Source: Holophagales bacterium
Lineage (GTDB): Bacteria; Acidobacteriota; Thermoanaerobaculia; UBA5066
Length of the DNA stretch: 64,000 nt
NCBI GenBank assembly: GCA_016719485.1
Contig: JADJZB010000004.1
Span: 62,001 to 126,000, forward strand
Reading direction: 5' to 3'
A program made the translations under genes and the position numbers. Shown here piece after piece: positions 1-8,690 of the stretch; the first letter of the stretch is position 1, and the number at the start of each line of letters is the position of its first letter. Below the pieces are notes generated by a model. That model saw nothing but the letters and a program-made list of their open reading frames with translations, had not been told where the DNA came from and did not search any database.

Positions 1-41
1 AGCGGTCTTCGACGGGGAGTGCGCCGCGGAGGCGGCGCGCC

Positions 42-1010
42 TCACCCTCGACGTCCCACTCGGCTGAGCGCGTCGAGCGACAGGCGCTCCACACCGCGAC
101 GCTTGTCCTCATCCCAGACCCGGAAGTAGACCTCAGTCGTCCGGATGCTCGCGTGGCCCGCGAGGTTCTGGACCACGTGGATCGGCACGCCCGCTTTCAG
201 CAGCAGCGTCACGAACGAGTGGCGGAGGCGATGGAGCCCGAAGGCGATTCCGGACGCGCGACGGACCCGCTTCACGATCCGCATGAGCGCCGCTTCCGAC
301 ATGGCGCTCCCGCCGCGGGGCGAGGCCCAGAAGCCCGGCGCCGTGACCCGCGCGATCGCCCGCTCCCGGACGAAGCGCTCGAGGACATCCCGCAGTTCGG
401 GTGCCACGAAAACCAGCCGGTCCTTCCCGTCGCCGCGGCCCTTGCCGCCCCGGACCTGAATCGTCCCCTGATCGAGGTCCACGTCCGTGTACAGGAGGCG
501 CAGCAGCTCGCCCTTTCGAAGACCCCCGTACATCGCTGTCGCCAAGACCGCGACCGCTCGCCGCCGCTCGAACGGCGAGTCCCACGGGAAGTTGTCGGCC
601 GCGATCAGTATCCGTCGACACTCCTCCGGGCTCAGGGCCTTCGGCGTCGTCTCGCCCGTGACTGGCTGGCGCATCCCCCGAAACGGATTCATGACGCCGT
701 CCCGCCGTTCGAGGTCGACGAAGAAGGGCCGGAGCGCTCGCCAGTAGTGATTCGTCGTCATCGCTGAAACACCGCGGCGGTTGTTCCATGCGACGAACCC
801 CTCGATGTCGAAGAACTTGATGCTGACCGCCGGCGGCAGCTGCCGTCTCCCCTCGGCGAGGAAGCGGCGGAACATGACGAACGCGCCGCGGTAGCCGCGC
901 AGCGTGTCGCGGCTCTTGCGCTCGACATGACGGCTGTAGTCGAGGAAGTCCTCGAAGCGCCGATCGAGCTCACGGAACGACCAGCTGGGCGGATCGCAAG
1001 CAGAAGCCAT
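42..1010 (-). CDS. Tyrosine recombinase / integrase
   Basis: Site-specific DNA recombinase, about 322 residues from the ATG at 1008-1010. The frame stays open upstream to 1199, but that extension is low-complexity and overlaps repeats near the attachment site, so the internal start is preferred. An N-terminal SAM-like core-binding domain covers about residues 15-105 and the catalytic domain about 125-315. Visible catalytic residues are Arg165 (GLRKGEL), His260 and Arg263 (HRLRHS), His286 (AGHASI) and nucleophile Tyr295 (TTEVYFRV). All are present, so it should be active if expressed. It lies about 250 bases from the 3' half of a tRNA-like sequence, the usual arrangement for an integrated element. 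Phage, island and integrative-element integrases cannot be told apart from sequence alone. Confidence 0.9.
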   Translation of the reverse strand: MASACDPPSWSFRELDRRFEDFLDYSRHVERKSRDTLRGYRGAFVMFRRFLAEGRRQLPPAVSIKFFDIEGFVAWNNRRGVSAMTTNHYWRALRPFFVDLERRDGVMNPFRGMRQPVTGETTPKALSPEECRRILIAADNFPWDSPFERRRAVAVLATAMYGGLRKGELLRLLYTDVDLDQGTIQVRGGKGRGDGKDRLVFVAPELRDVLERFVRERAIARVTAPGFWASPRGGSAMSEAALMRIVKRVRRASGIAFGLHRLRHSFVTLLLKAGVPIHVVQNLAGHASIRTTEVYFRVWDEDKRRGVERLSLDALSRVGRRG

Positions 1011-1166
1011 CTCTTCGGGATTCTGGTTCGGCGTCCCGACCCGCTGCGTGCGGGCGGAAGGTCGCGCGGAGAAGGAGGAGACGGACGGTCGGAGGGGTCG
1101 AGAGGAAAACATGGGATGGGGAGGGAGCTTCTGGCCTCCCGGAGCCATCGGTACGACCCGCTGCCT

Positions 1167-1402
1167 TGACCTTCTGCGACGTGCCAGGCGGAAGGTCACA
1201 GCGGCGTTTCAGCCTCTCCCTTGAGAGAGGCCGATTACCGCTTCCAGAAGCCGACTGGCGGGGATGGCGGGGTTCGAACCCGTGACCTTCCGCGTGACAG
1301 TCGGCGCGACCTCGCCGAACTGTCGATTCCCGCGTCCAGACGCGGAGATTCGGCTCTGGACGCGGCGCTGTGACCTGCTGTCGCGAGACGGGCAGAAGGT
1401 CA
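1167..1402. repeat. Four copies of GCRGAAGGTCA around the att region
   Basis: The 11-mer GCRGAAGGTCA occurs four times: 1167-1177 (minus), 1188-1198 (plus), 1283-1293 (minus, inside the tRNA half) and 1392-1402 (plus). The first two form an inverted pair with a 10-base spacer. This is the pattern expected of integrase-binding sites flanking a recombination core. That role is inferred from position; the repeats are seen directly. Confidence 0.55.
1256..1303 (-). other. 3' half of a tRNA-Asp-like gene, probable att site
   Basis: On the minus strand the sequence has an anticodon loop CTGTCAC (anticodon GTC, Asp), the 3' anticodon stem, a T-arm with GTTCGAAC, a 3' acceptor strand CATCCCC, a discriminator G and an encoded CCA. 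No matching 5' half (no GGGGATG acceptor strand or D-arm) is found upstream, so this is not a complete tRNA gene. Tyrosine recombinases commonly recombine in the anticodon loop and leave such a 3' fragment. Here the fragment sits next to the integrase, so it is read as one att half-site. Confidence 0.65.
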
Positions 1403-1668
1403 GGCAGGAGCGTCCGATGTTCCGAAAGAACAGTGCGCCTCCAGTCAAGCACGGAGGGGCGCTCACCTCAAGGGCCTGTCGCACCGCTCAGCGCCCGGGG
1501 CCCCGATGAGCGAGTGACACCGCGGCCTCCTGCCGTCTTCGGTTGTCTGCCTGCCAGCTCGCCGCCCGAGTCCGAGTGGACCGCCCAGACGCGCCAATCT
1601 TGGAGACGGTGAACCAACAGCCCGTGACCATGCCGTCTCGTCGCTCAGCGACGGCAGCACTTCAGCTA
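1304..1668. other. Non-coding spacer beside the att site
   Basis: No convincing coding sequence is seen in these 365 bases. It contains a 10-base inverted repeat, CGCGTCCAGA at 1331-1340 and its complement at 1355-1364, with a 14-base spacer. One of the GCRGAAGGTCA repeats lies at 1392. A short hairpin of the form GTCGC-TCA-GCGAC lies just before the end of the downstream gene; it lacks a T tract, so it is not called a terminator. Confidence 0.4.
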
Positions 1669-2805
1669 CTACCGTCGGCCGCGGAACTGGTCAGCGATCC
1701 ACTCCGTCGTGAGGGTCGTAGAGCGGAAGAACATCGTCGCGAGATCGAGGAGGGCCGAGAGCGGAACGCCCTCAACCCGCAGCAGGTGAGTGCGGAACGA
1801 CGCGTTCTCGACCGTTCCATTTCGCAGGTGCATCGCCATCCGGGCGGTGCGCGCGTCCCCCTCGTAGACGTTCATCGCGAGATCGAGGTGGTTCACTGCG
1901 GCACCGTCGAAGTCGGTCCCCGGGAGCGCATCCGTGTCGAGGTGGATGCATCGCCCGAGGAGATGATCCGCCGTCTCGGTCAGCTCCTCCACCATCATGG
2001 AGAGGTTGCTCCGCTTTGTAGCGCTCGACTCCAGCCGCCGGACACCGCGCACTCGATACTCCCAGAACCTCGTGATGTCGCCCGGGAGAGCATCCTCGAG
2101 TTCGTAGACTCCACCGTCCGTTTCGCCCGCGTAGAGCCCGAGCGTGCGCCACCACTTCGGATTCGCCGGGATGACGACCTGCTCCCAGAGTCGCTGGGAT
2201 GGGCGGGACTCGAACCATGCGTGCGGATCGAGACGGATAAAGATGGGGGCTGCCGGGAATGTGGCACAGACCCAGGCGAGGATGTCCGGTGAGAGGAAGG
2301 CGTCAAGACGGGCGTACCCCTTCCCACAGGCGATCACCTCTGAACCGTCGACTTGCCGCAATGGCGGTCGAAGCGCGATGAGTTCGGAATCCTCGTCGCC
2401 CGCCACCCGTTTCCGCCGAGCGTCCCAGGCTCCCGACTCCCTGACGAATACAGCCTGGGCGCGCTCGTAGCGCGCGAATCGGCTCCGCAGTTCCTTCTGG
2501 GTGATCAGGCCTTCGAGCTCAAGGCAGGCGGTGATGCCGGCGAGCCGCCGCGGATCTGGCAGATCCCTTAGGAACCCCGTCGGGAGATACGGAGACGCCC
2601 TCTGCTCATCCGCAATCGTCATCAGAGCGGCACGGAGGTCCACGAGACGGCCGAAGCGGGTCGCTTCTTTCGAGGCGAGCGCTTCGAGGGCATCGATCGC
2701 GCTGGCGCCATCCCGGGCGCACGACTCCGCCACGCGCTCGAGTTCACTGAAGAACTCGTCACTGTCGTCCACTCTCACCCCTCCAGCGAAGTCGACGGAC
2801 TGCAC
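1669..2805 (-). CDS. Unrecognised protein, 378 aa
   Basis: I do not recognise this family. The protein is soluble-looking, has no signal peptide or membrane segment, and is rich in aromatic residues in its middle third (for example PKWWRTLGLYAGE and ITRFWEYRVRG). It begins with an acidic stretch and ends basic (IADQFRGRR). It lies 16 bases downstream of the DUF4143-type ATPase on the same strand, so the two are probably co-transcribed. Codon use is G+C-rich at third positions, as in a real gene. A role in the neighbouring mobile element or in a defence function is possible but not shown by any motif. Confidence 0.6.
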   Translation of the reverse strand: MQSVDFAGGVRVDDSDEFFSELERVAESCARDGASAIDALEALASKEATRFGRLVDLRAALMTIADEQRASPYLPTGFLRDLPDPRRLAGITACLELEGLITQKELRSRFARYERAQAVFVRESGAWDARRKRVAGDEDSELIALRPPLRQVDGSEVIACGKGYARLDAFLSPDILAWVCATFPAAPIFIRLDPHAWFESRPSQRLWEQVVIPANPKWWRTLGLYAGETDGGVYELEDALPGDITRFWEYRVRGVRRLESSATKRSNLSMMVEELTETADHLLGRCIHLDTDALPGTDFDGAAVNHLDLAMNVYEGDARTARMAMHLRNGTVENASFRTHLLRVEGVPLSALLDLATMFFRSTTLTTEWIADQFRGRR

Positions 2806-2821
2806 CCTGACTGCCCCGCGC

Positions 2822-4273
2822 TCATCCTTGGTCGAGTCCGGTCGCGAGGATCTCCGACCGCCCCAGCCAGTAGCACGCGAGCGGGGCCGGGATCTTTACC
2901 GCCATCGCCTCGACGTTCTTGGTCGGAAGGCGCACGAGCCCGAAGTCGTCGGAATCGCGCGTGATGACGTACCCCTCCGTGACCTTGCGCTCGTCACAGA
3001 AGGCGGTGAGTCCCGCGAGCTTTCGCAGAGTGACGTCGGCGCGGTGCTTCACCTCGAACGGGACGAGCCGGCCGTTCACGTCGGCGATGATGTCGACCTC
3101 CTGCCCCTTCGGACCTCCCCGCCAGTACGAGAAACCGATGCTCTGGGCGTAGTACCGCGTGTAGACGTGTTTGAAGAACGCCGTCTCGACCGCGAGGCCG
3201 AGAGCAGCCGCGTCTTCGAGGAGCGCCTTGCCGCGCAGGAGAACGCTTGGAGCGATCGCCGGATCGGCGAGGTAGATCTTCTGCTTCCCGCGGAGGATCT
3301 CCTTGCCGTAGCCGAACGGCCGCAAGCGATAGATGAGATGGGTGTGCTCGAGGAGCTCGATGAAGTTGTTCGCGGTCGGCTTCTTGACCTCGAGGCTCCG
3401 GCAGAGTTCCTGGACGTCGAGGAGCCCCCCGTCGTGGAGGCAGAGGTAGAGAAACGTCTGCTCCAGCTCGAGGATGCGGCGCACGCCGTAGAGGGCCGTC
3501 ATGTCGCGCTTGAGCACCTTGTCGACGATGTCCTCGCGGAGGAGCTTCTGCGCGAGCGAGATGCTTTCGATCTGCGCGATCTGCGGGAATCCTCCCCGAA
3601 TCAGGTAGTCCTGGAAGGGTCCGACGAGATCTACGGCGAGCGCACCGACCCGCGTGAACTGCGCGGGGGTCCAGGAGAAGAGCTCACGCAGCGAGGGCAC
3701 ATCCGGCAGCTTCGGAGTCGGGAGCCTCTTGATCTGGAGGAACTCGTAGAACGAAAGGGGCGCGAGCCGGACGGTGTGCCACCGTCCGGGACCGGATTCC
3801 TGCCCTTCCACGATGAGCGGAGTCGCCGAGCCGGTCACGGCGATGCGGCGCTTCGGTTCGAACTTCACCTGGTGCTTGATCCACGTCTGCCAGTCCTTGG
3901 CGTACTGGATCTCGTCGAGGAGGACGTACTCGACGTCGCGCGCCGAGGGCTCGTACTCCTTCCATAGCCGCATGAGCCCGTCGAGCCCGATCAGCTTCAG
4001 GAGCGGGTGGTCGAACGTCGCGTAGAGGATGCTGGTGGCCGGGACCCCCTTCGCGAGCAGTTCTTCTATCGCCTGGAGAAGGATCGTGGTCTTGCCGACC
4101 TGGCGGGCGCCGCTCAGGAGGAGCGCCCTCGGAGCGGGAGGCGCCGAAAGCCACGTCTCCACTTCGCGGAAGGCGGCGCGCCGCCAGCGAGGCAGCTCCG
4201 GCACGCGGTTGCCGTCCCACCACGGGTTGAACTGCCGGAGGACGGCGATGAGCTCGGCGCGAGGGGCGATCAT
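2822..4273 (-). CDS. AAA ATPase with DUF4143-type C-terminus
   Basis: P-loop ATPase of about 483 residues. The Walker A sequence is GARQVGKTT near residue 55, Walker B is VLLDEIQ near residue 118, and a sensor-like segment AVTGSATPL follows. The C-terminal part has the conserved DUF4143 pattern ending in GQEVDIIADVNGRLVPFEVK, which resembles a PD-(D/E)XK nuclease-like core (E-V-D...E-V-K). This family is common in bacteria and archaea, often near mobile or toxin-like genes, and its biochemical role is poorly known. Length is normal for the family. The start at 4271-4273 follows an AT-rich leader that is unusual for this window, suggesting transfer or a strong promoter. Confidence 0.85.
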   Translation of the reverse strand: MIAPRAELIAVLRQFNPWWDGNRVPELPRWRRAAFREVETWLSAPPAPRALLLSGARQVGKTTILLQAIEELLAKGVPATSILYATFDHPLLKLIGLDGLMRLWKEYEPSARDVEYVLLDEIQYAKDWQTWIKHQVKFEPKRRIAVTGSATPLIVEGQESGPGRWHTVRLAPLSFYEFLQIKRLPTPKLPDVPSLRELFSWTPAQFTRVGALAVDLVGPFQDYLIRGGFPQIAQIESISLAQKLLREDIVDKVLKRDMTALYGVRRILELEQTFLYLCLHDGGLLDVQELCRSLEVKKPTANNFIELLEHTHLIYRLRPFGYGKEILRGKQKIYLADPAIAPSVLLRGKALLEDAAALGLAVETAFFKHVYTRYYAQSIGFSYWRGGPKGQEVDIIADVNGRLVPFEVKHRADVTLRKLAGLTAFCDERKVTEGYVITRDSDDFGLVRLPTKNVEAMAVKIPAPLACYWLGRSEILATGLDQG

Positions 4274-4307
4274 TCTCGAAATCTACCAAGAGTGTCATCG
4301 TTAAGTC

Positions 4308-4380
4308 AAGTATACTTACCTTATCGGCTACATATAAGCCGGTTCCACGAAATCACAAGCGGTTCCAGAACCCCGGTTCT
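4308..4380. promoter_or_regulatory. AT-rich divergent leader with repeats
   Basis: The spacer between the divergent ATPase and sigma-factor genes has a 10-base palindrome AAGTATACTT (4308-4317). On the minus strand it has two GGAACCG direct repeats 20 bases apart (about 4339-4365), and there are overlapping inverted repeats GGTTC-CA-GAACC (4361-4372) and AGAACC-CC-GGTTCT (4367-4380). GGAAC resembles an ECF sigma -35 element, so these may be promoters facing the ATPase, but no clear -10 element was found. Confidence 0.35.
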
Positions 4381-4456
4381 TCAGTGGCTGAACTCGGCCT
4401 CTTCGAGGGATCTGGTCTAATCCGGGCGTTTTGCGGCGGAGGCAGCTCGAACAACC

Positions 4457-5032
4457 ATGGGCGACGGCCCGGTCGCCCCACAGCAGCGTGTGACTGAACT
4501 GCTCCGGCGGTGGAGCACCGGTGACGAGACCGCCTTCGAGGAGGCGGTCTCGCTGGTCTACGAGGATCTCTACCGCATCGCCCGACGAAAGATGGCCAAC
4601 GAGCGCCCCGGGCACACCCTCCAGCCGACCGCCCTCGTGAACGAAGCCATCGCCGGGATCATGAGCTGGAACGGCTACACCTACGCCGACCGCGCCCACT
4701 TGATCCGGGCGGCTTGTTTCGCGATGCGGAGAGTTCTCATCGACTACGCCAGGAAGCGGGCCCAGGCGGTGCAGGCGGAGGTCTCTCTCGCCGAGGGCGA
4801 TGTCGAGATCCCCGGGGAGACCGGAGCCTCCGTCGTATCCGCCATCGCTCTGAGCCAGGCGCTCGACCGCCTCGCCGCCGAGGACGCGAAGACCGCAGAG
4901 GTCGCGACCCTCCGCCTCTTCGCTGACCTCACTCTCCAGCAGGTCGCCGAGGTGACCGGGACCACGGTCCCGACCGTCCACAGGAAATGGGTGTACGCCA
5001 AGGCGTTCCTTCGAAAGGAGCTCTCCTCGTGA
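4457..5032 (+). CDS. ECF-family RNA polymerase sigma factor
   Basis: An extracytoplasmic-function sigma factor of 191 residues, closest by pattern to the TIGR02999 group (Acidobacteria and Planctomycetes type). Region 2 covers about residues 20-100, with LYRIARRKM, a PTALVNEA segment and FAMRRVLIDYARKR. Region 4 covers about 130-188, with the helix-turn-helix LTLQQVAEVTGTTVPTVHRK. No anti-sigma gene is seen. Its stop overlaps the GTG start of the kinase gene (GTGA), a coupling typical of this sigma group. The kinase probably controls the sigma factor or shares its signal. Confidence 0.92.
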   Translation: MGDGPVAPQQRVTELLRRWSTGDETAFEEAVSLVYEDLYRIARRKMANERPGHTLQPTALVNEAIAGIMSWNGYTYADRAHLIRAACFAMRRVLIDYARKRAQAVQAEVSLAEGDVEIPGETGASVVSAIALSQALDRLAAEDAKTAEVATLRLFADLTLQQVAEVTGTTVPTVHRKWVYAKAFLRKELSS

Positions 5033-7698
5033 CCGACGCTCGCCTCGTGAGGAAGCAGGAGCTACTGGCTTCGCTGGCCCTCGCGCCGACCGAGGACCGA
5101 CCCCGACTCCTTGCCGAGAACTGCGGTGACGATCCGGGTCTTCGGGCCGAAGTAGAGGCCCTTCTCCCCTACCTCGGAGCCCCGACGCCATCCCCGGCAG
5201 GAGACCTCGAGGCTGCCCTCGAGGAGAAACTCGCCGAGAGGTTCGTGGGAAAGGCCTTCGGGCCCTACACCGTCCAGCGGCTCCTCGGCAGAGGCGGGTT
5301 CTCCCGCGTGTTCCTGGCGACCCGGTCGTTCGAGGGGCAGGAGCGGACGTACGCGATAAAGGTGCCTCTCGGGGGCTCCTTCGCCGAGGAGGTAGCGCGC
5401 TACCGCCTCGAGATCGCCGTCCTGAGCCAGCTCCGTCACCCGAACATCGCGGGCCTGGTCGACGTGGTTCCTGGCCCGGACGACCGGCCGCTCCTCGTCA
5501 TGGACTACGTGGACGGGGCCCGGCCGATCACGCTCGCCGCCGCCGAGACGAGCCTTCCGGTCCGACAAAGGATCGAGCTCTTCCTGAAGGTCCTCTCGGC
5601 GCTCAGCGCCGCGCACGAGCGCGGCGTCATCCACTGCGACCTCTCGGCTGGGAACGTCGTGCTGAGGGCGGACGGCGAGCCGGTCATCATCGACTTCGGC
5701 ATCGCGAAGGTCTCGTGGGAGCGCTCCGGCACCGTCACGGTCGGCCCCCGGCCGCTCACGTACGAGTACGCGAGCCCCGAGCAGTACCGCGGAGAGCCCC
5801 TCACCGTCCGCACCGACATCTACTCCGCAGGCGTCCTTCTCTACGAACTCCTCGCTGGTGCCCTGCCCTACGACGTCGATCGGAAGGACACCGAGGCGTG
5901 CCGGCGGGCGGTCTGTGACGCGCCGGCCGAACGTGCGAGCCAGCGAGCGCTTCGGACTTCGGGACCCGCCCCCAGGGCCGGCCCGGTCCGTCGCGAAACA
6001 ACTCCGCGGGGACCTCGACGCGATTCTGGGCAAGGCGCTCGAGAAAGACCCCGCCCGTCGATACGAGTCCGCGAATTCCTTTGCAGAAGACCTCCGGGCC
6101 CATCTGGAGCTCCGCCCCGTCGTGGCGAAGGCGCCGGGCGGCTTCGAGCGGTCCTGGCGCTGGGCGAGGCGCCACCCGGCGATCTCGGCGACGGCGGCTC
6201 TCGCGGTCATCCTCTCCGTCGGCTTCGGCACCTTCCACGTCGTCCGCCTCGAACGGGAGCAGGCGCGCGCACGGAAGATCGCGGCGGCGTTCCGCGACGT
6301 CCTGCGGGGATTCGACCCGGCGGCCGTCGCGAAGAACCCGGTGACCGTGCGAGACCTGCTGGACCAGGCCGCCGCGAAGGCGGAAGACCAGCTGAAGGAC
6401 GAACCGCTCGTCCGCGGGGCGGTCCTCGAGACGCTCGGGACGACGTACTCGTCGCTCGGGGACCTCGATCGAGCCGAGAAGCTCCTCCGGGAAGCGGTCA
6501 AACTTCGGAAGGGCGGGTCGCTCGCCGAGCGGGCGGAGAGCCTCATCGCACTGGGTGCGACCCTCCAGCGGCGTGGGCAGCTCAAGGAAGCGGAGCCGGT
6601 TCTCCGGGAGGCTCTGACGCTGCGGATCAAGGACCGAGGGGAGTTCGACAAGGCGGTGGCCGAGTGCATGACGACGCTCGCCATCGTCCTGAAGGACCAG
6701 GGGAACGCGGGGAGGCGATCTCGCTCATCGAGCGCTCGCTCGCGATCGAAGATAAGGTCGCCCCGGGGAGCGACGCGGTGCTCGAGTCACGTAACGAGCT
6801 CGCGAACATCCTCATCGAATCGACGAGCGACTACCAGAAGGCCATCGCTCTCCACGCCCAGAACCTCGTCGACCTGAGGAAGTACTACGGAGAGAGCCAT
6901 CCGTACGTCGCGCTGGCTCTGAACAACATCGCCCGGGCCGAAACGGACTCTGGCCGCTACGCGGACGCGGACCGACACTTCCAGGAGGCGCTCGCGCTCC
7001 AGCGGAAGATCTACGGCGGACCGCACCCCGAGACGGCGCTCACGCTGCACAACTACGGCTTCCTCCGCCTGGACGAGGGAAGACTCGAGGAGGCCGAGGC
7101 GCTGACGCGCGAGGCGCTCGAGATGCGCCGGAGCGTCCTGCCGAAAGGGCACTCGGACCTCGCGGTGAGCCTCAACAATCTCGGCCTCATCGTGAAGCGC
7201 CGCGGGCACCTCGACGAGGCCGAAGCGTGCTATCGCGAGTCGCTCGAGATCACACGGGCGGCGGACGGCGAGGACAGCCTGGAGATTCCCGTCACTCTCA
7301 TGAACCTCGGCGGGATCTACCGCGACAAAGGCGAGTTCGCGAAGGCGGAACCTCTCCTCGAGGACGCCCTCGCCCGGGACAGGAAGTTCTTCCTCTCCCC
7401 GAACGTGGCCCTCGTGCGCGACATGACCTCACTGGCCCAGACGAAGACAGGGCTCAAGAAGTACTCCGAGGCGGAGGCGCTCCTGAAGGAGGCGACCGCC
7501 GCCCTCGGGAAGACCGGCGTCCCGCCAGACCACCGGGCGTACGCGGACGTGCAGGACGTCTACGCCGCGGTGCTTCTCAAGACCGGTCGCGTGGACGAAG
7601 CCCGGTCGGTCATCGAGACGGCGCTCCGGACCTTCGCGGCCACGCCCGCCATCCGCGCCGGGTTCGAGAAGCTCCATGCCTCCCTCCCGAGCCAATAG
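5029..7698 (+). CDS. Ser/Thr protein kinase with TPR domain (two frame shifts)
   Basis: Membrane-anchored PknB-type kinase followed by tetratricopeptide repeats. From the GTG at 5029, the glycine loop GRGGFS is at residues 87-92, the ATP lysine at 111 (AIKVP), the catalytic loop HCDLSAGN at 202-209, DFG at 222-224 and SPEQ at about 249. The catalytic loop lacks the usual Lys (Ser206) and the RD arginine (Cys203). A transmembrane helix lies near base 6200, followed by many TPR units with the kinesin-light-chain pattern (ALNNIA, TLHNYGFL, SLNNLGLI). The frame moves by one base near 5940 and returns near 6712, where a G run appears one base short. The intervening 770 bases translate sensibly only in the second frame. 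Two compensating shifts suggest sequence error, or a pseudogene. Confidence 0.85.
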   Translation: MTDARLVRKQELLASLALAPTEDRPRLLAENCGDDPGLRAEVEALLPYLGAPTPSPAGDLEAALEEKLAERFVGKAFGPYTVQRLLGRGGFSRVFLATRSFEGQERTYAIKVPLGGSFAEEVARYRLEIAVLSQLRHPNIAGLVDVVPGPDDRPLLVMDYVDGARPITLAAAETSLPVRQRIELFLKVLSALSAAHERGVIHCDLSAGNVVLRADGEPVIIDFGIAKVSWERSGTVTVGPRPLTYEYASPEQYRGEPLTVRTDIYSAGVLLYELLAGALPYDVDRKDTEACRRAVCDAPAERASQRALRTSGPAPRAGPVRRETTPRGPRRDSGQGARERPRPSIRVREFLCRRPPGPSGAPPRRGEGAGRLRAVLALGEAPPGDLGDGGSRGHPLRRLRHLPRRPPRTGAGARTEDRGGVPRRPAGIRPGGRREEPGDRARPAGPGRREGGRPAEGRTARPRGGPRDARDDVLVARGPRSSREAPPGSGQTSEGRVARRAGGEPHRTGCDPPAAWAAQGSGAGSPGGSDAADQGPRGVRQGGGRVHDDARHRPEGPGERGEAISLIERSLAIEDKVAPGSDAVLESRNELANILIESTSDYQKAIALHAQNLVDLRKYYGESHPYVALALNNIARAETDSGRYADADRHFQEALALQRKIYGGPHPETALTLHNYGFLRLDEGRLEEAEALTREALEMRRSVLPKGHSDLAVSLNNLGLIVKRRGHLDEAEACYRESLEITRAADGEDSLEIPVTLMNLGGIYRDKGEFAKAEPLLEDALARDRKFFLSPNVALVRDMTSLAQTKTGLKKYSEAEALLKEATAALGKTGVPPDHRAYADVQDVYAAVLLKTGRVDEARSVIETALRTFAATPAIRAGFEKLHASLPSQ

Positions 7699-7765
7699 CG
7701 AGTATTTCGTCCGTCTCGCGAGAAAAACGACTCCATTTCCGCGCTCTACGGGGTAGCGGGCTGCG
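7514..7765 (+). repeat. Source copy of 252-base repeat (kinase gene 3' end)
   Basis: The last 185 bases of the kinase-TPR gene plus 67 bases after its stop are repeated without gaps at 20330-20581, with 7 differences in 252 bases by direct comparison. Confidence 0.9.
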
Positions 7766-7805
7766 GACGTCCCGAGACATCCGCAGACGCGAGAAGGAGA
7801 GCGCC

Positions 7806-8309
7806 ATGGAACTGACCACTGCGGCCGGACAGTCCGGCTCCCGCCCCACGCGTCTGCTGACCGCCACCTGCGAGGATGCATGGTTCCGCTGCCCGTCGTG
7901 CCGAACGGACCTCCTGCGCCTGCCGTGGGTCCTGGACCTGCCCGGGACGACGGAGACCGTCACGATCGACGTCTGGCCGGCCGGCGTCCGCGCCCCCTAC
8001 GAGCTGCCGGTCGTGCCCCGGCTCGGGGTCCGGCAGATCGCGGCGATCCTCGGGCGGACGATCCGTTCCACGTACGCCCTCACCCAGGACTTCGACGACG
8101 CCGGACTCCGCCTCCCGGGCCGGGACCTCTTCGTCCGGACGGTCCCCTTCTTCGAGTGGCTTCACAGCCACCCGCGGCTGCGGTCCCGGGCGGAGACGCT
8201 GGCCGACCGAGACCAGAGGCGAGAGGCCAACGGCGGGATCCTGCGCCCCGGACCGCGTTCGAATCGGCGCCAGCTCACCGGGGATCGAGGAGTCGCACTC
8301 GCTCACTGA
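7806..8309 (+). CDS. Unrecognised 167-aa protein with CxxC motif
   Basis: Small predicted protein starting at the ATG after a good ribosome site (GAAGGAGAG, 7 bases upstream). It has one zinc-ribbon-like CPSC motif near residue 29 and is otherwise soluble, without a signal peptide. The middle part (RLGVRQIAAILGRTIRSTYALTQDF) may be helical. The family is not recognised. It lies about 105 bases after the kinase stop and could be co-transcribed. The competing frames on the opposite strand have poorer residue composition. Confidence 0.5.
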   Translation: MELTTAAGQSGSRPTRLLTATCEDAWFRCPSCRTDLLRLPWVLDLPGTTETVTIDVWPAGVRAPYELPVVPRLGVRQIAAILGRTIRSTYALTQDFDDAGLRLPGRDLFVRTVPFFEWLHSHPRLRSRAETLADRDQRREANGGILRPGPRSNRRQLTGDRGVALAH

Positions 8310-8497
8310 CGCCACCGGTAAGCCGGACCCGTAGAAACCACCCACCGAGCGTCGGCCTCGTCGCGGCTGCTGGACTGCCGGCAGACCGCGACGACGTCGC
8401 CGAGTCGTTCATAAGGCTGACCCCGGCATTCTGTTCAGCGTCATCTACGCCACGGGGAAGTAGTCGAGATCAACGATCCGCCACCATCGCGATCGAT

Positions 8498-8690
8498 ATG
8501 AGCCTCATCGCCCAAGACCAGTTCCCCGGTTCCGCGAACGCCTCGACGAGGCGCGCGACACCGCCATCGGCATCCTCGGCCGGACGGCGGACGACGTGAA
8601 GCCCATCGAGACGAGCGGGTCCACGATCGGCCGCGTGACCCGGATCGACGCGATCCAGATGCAGGGGATGGCGCAGATGAGCCGGGCGCA
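8498..8690 (+). pseudogene. N-terminal remnant of a DksA/TraR-like protein
   Basis: From 8530 the plus strand encodes FRERLDEARDTAIGIL and then STIGRVTRIDAIQMQGMAQ, the coiled-coil N-terminal part of small DksA/TraR-type zinc-finger proteins. The likely ATG at 8498 is in another frame. Homology ends abruptly at about 8690, before the C4 zinc finger. There the sequence becomes the opposite-strand remnant of an unrelated oxidoreductase, so this is a truncated, non-functional fragment. Confidence 0.6.

Noticed and set aside
1256..1335. A complete tRNA-Asp gene on the minus strand
   Set aside because: The anticodon loop, T-arm and CCA end are clear, but the upstream sequence has no 5' acceptor strand, no D-arm and only three of five anticodon-stem pairs.
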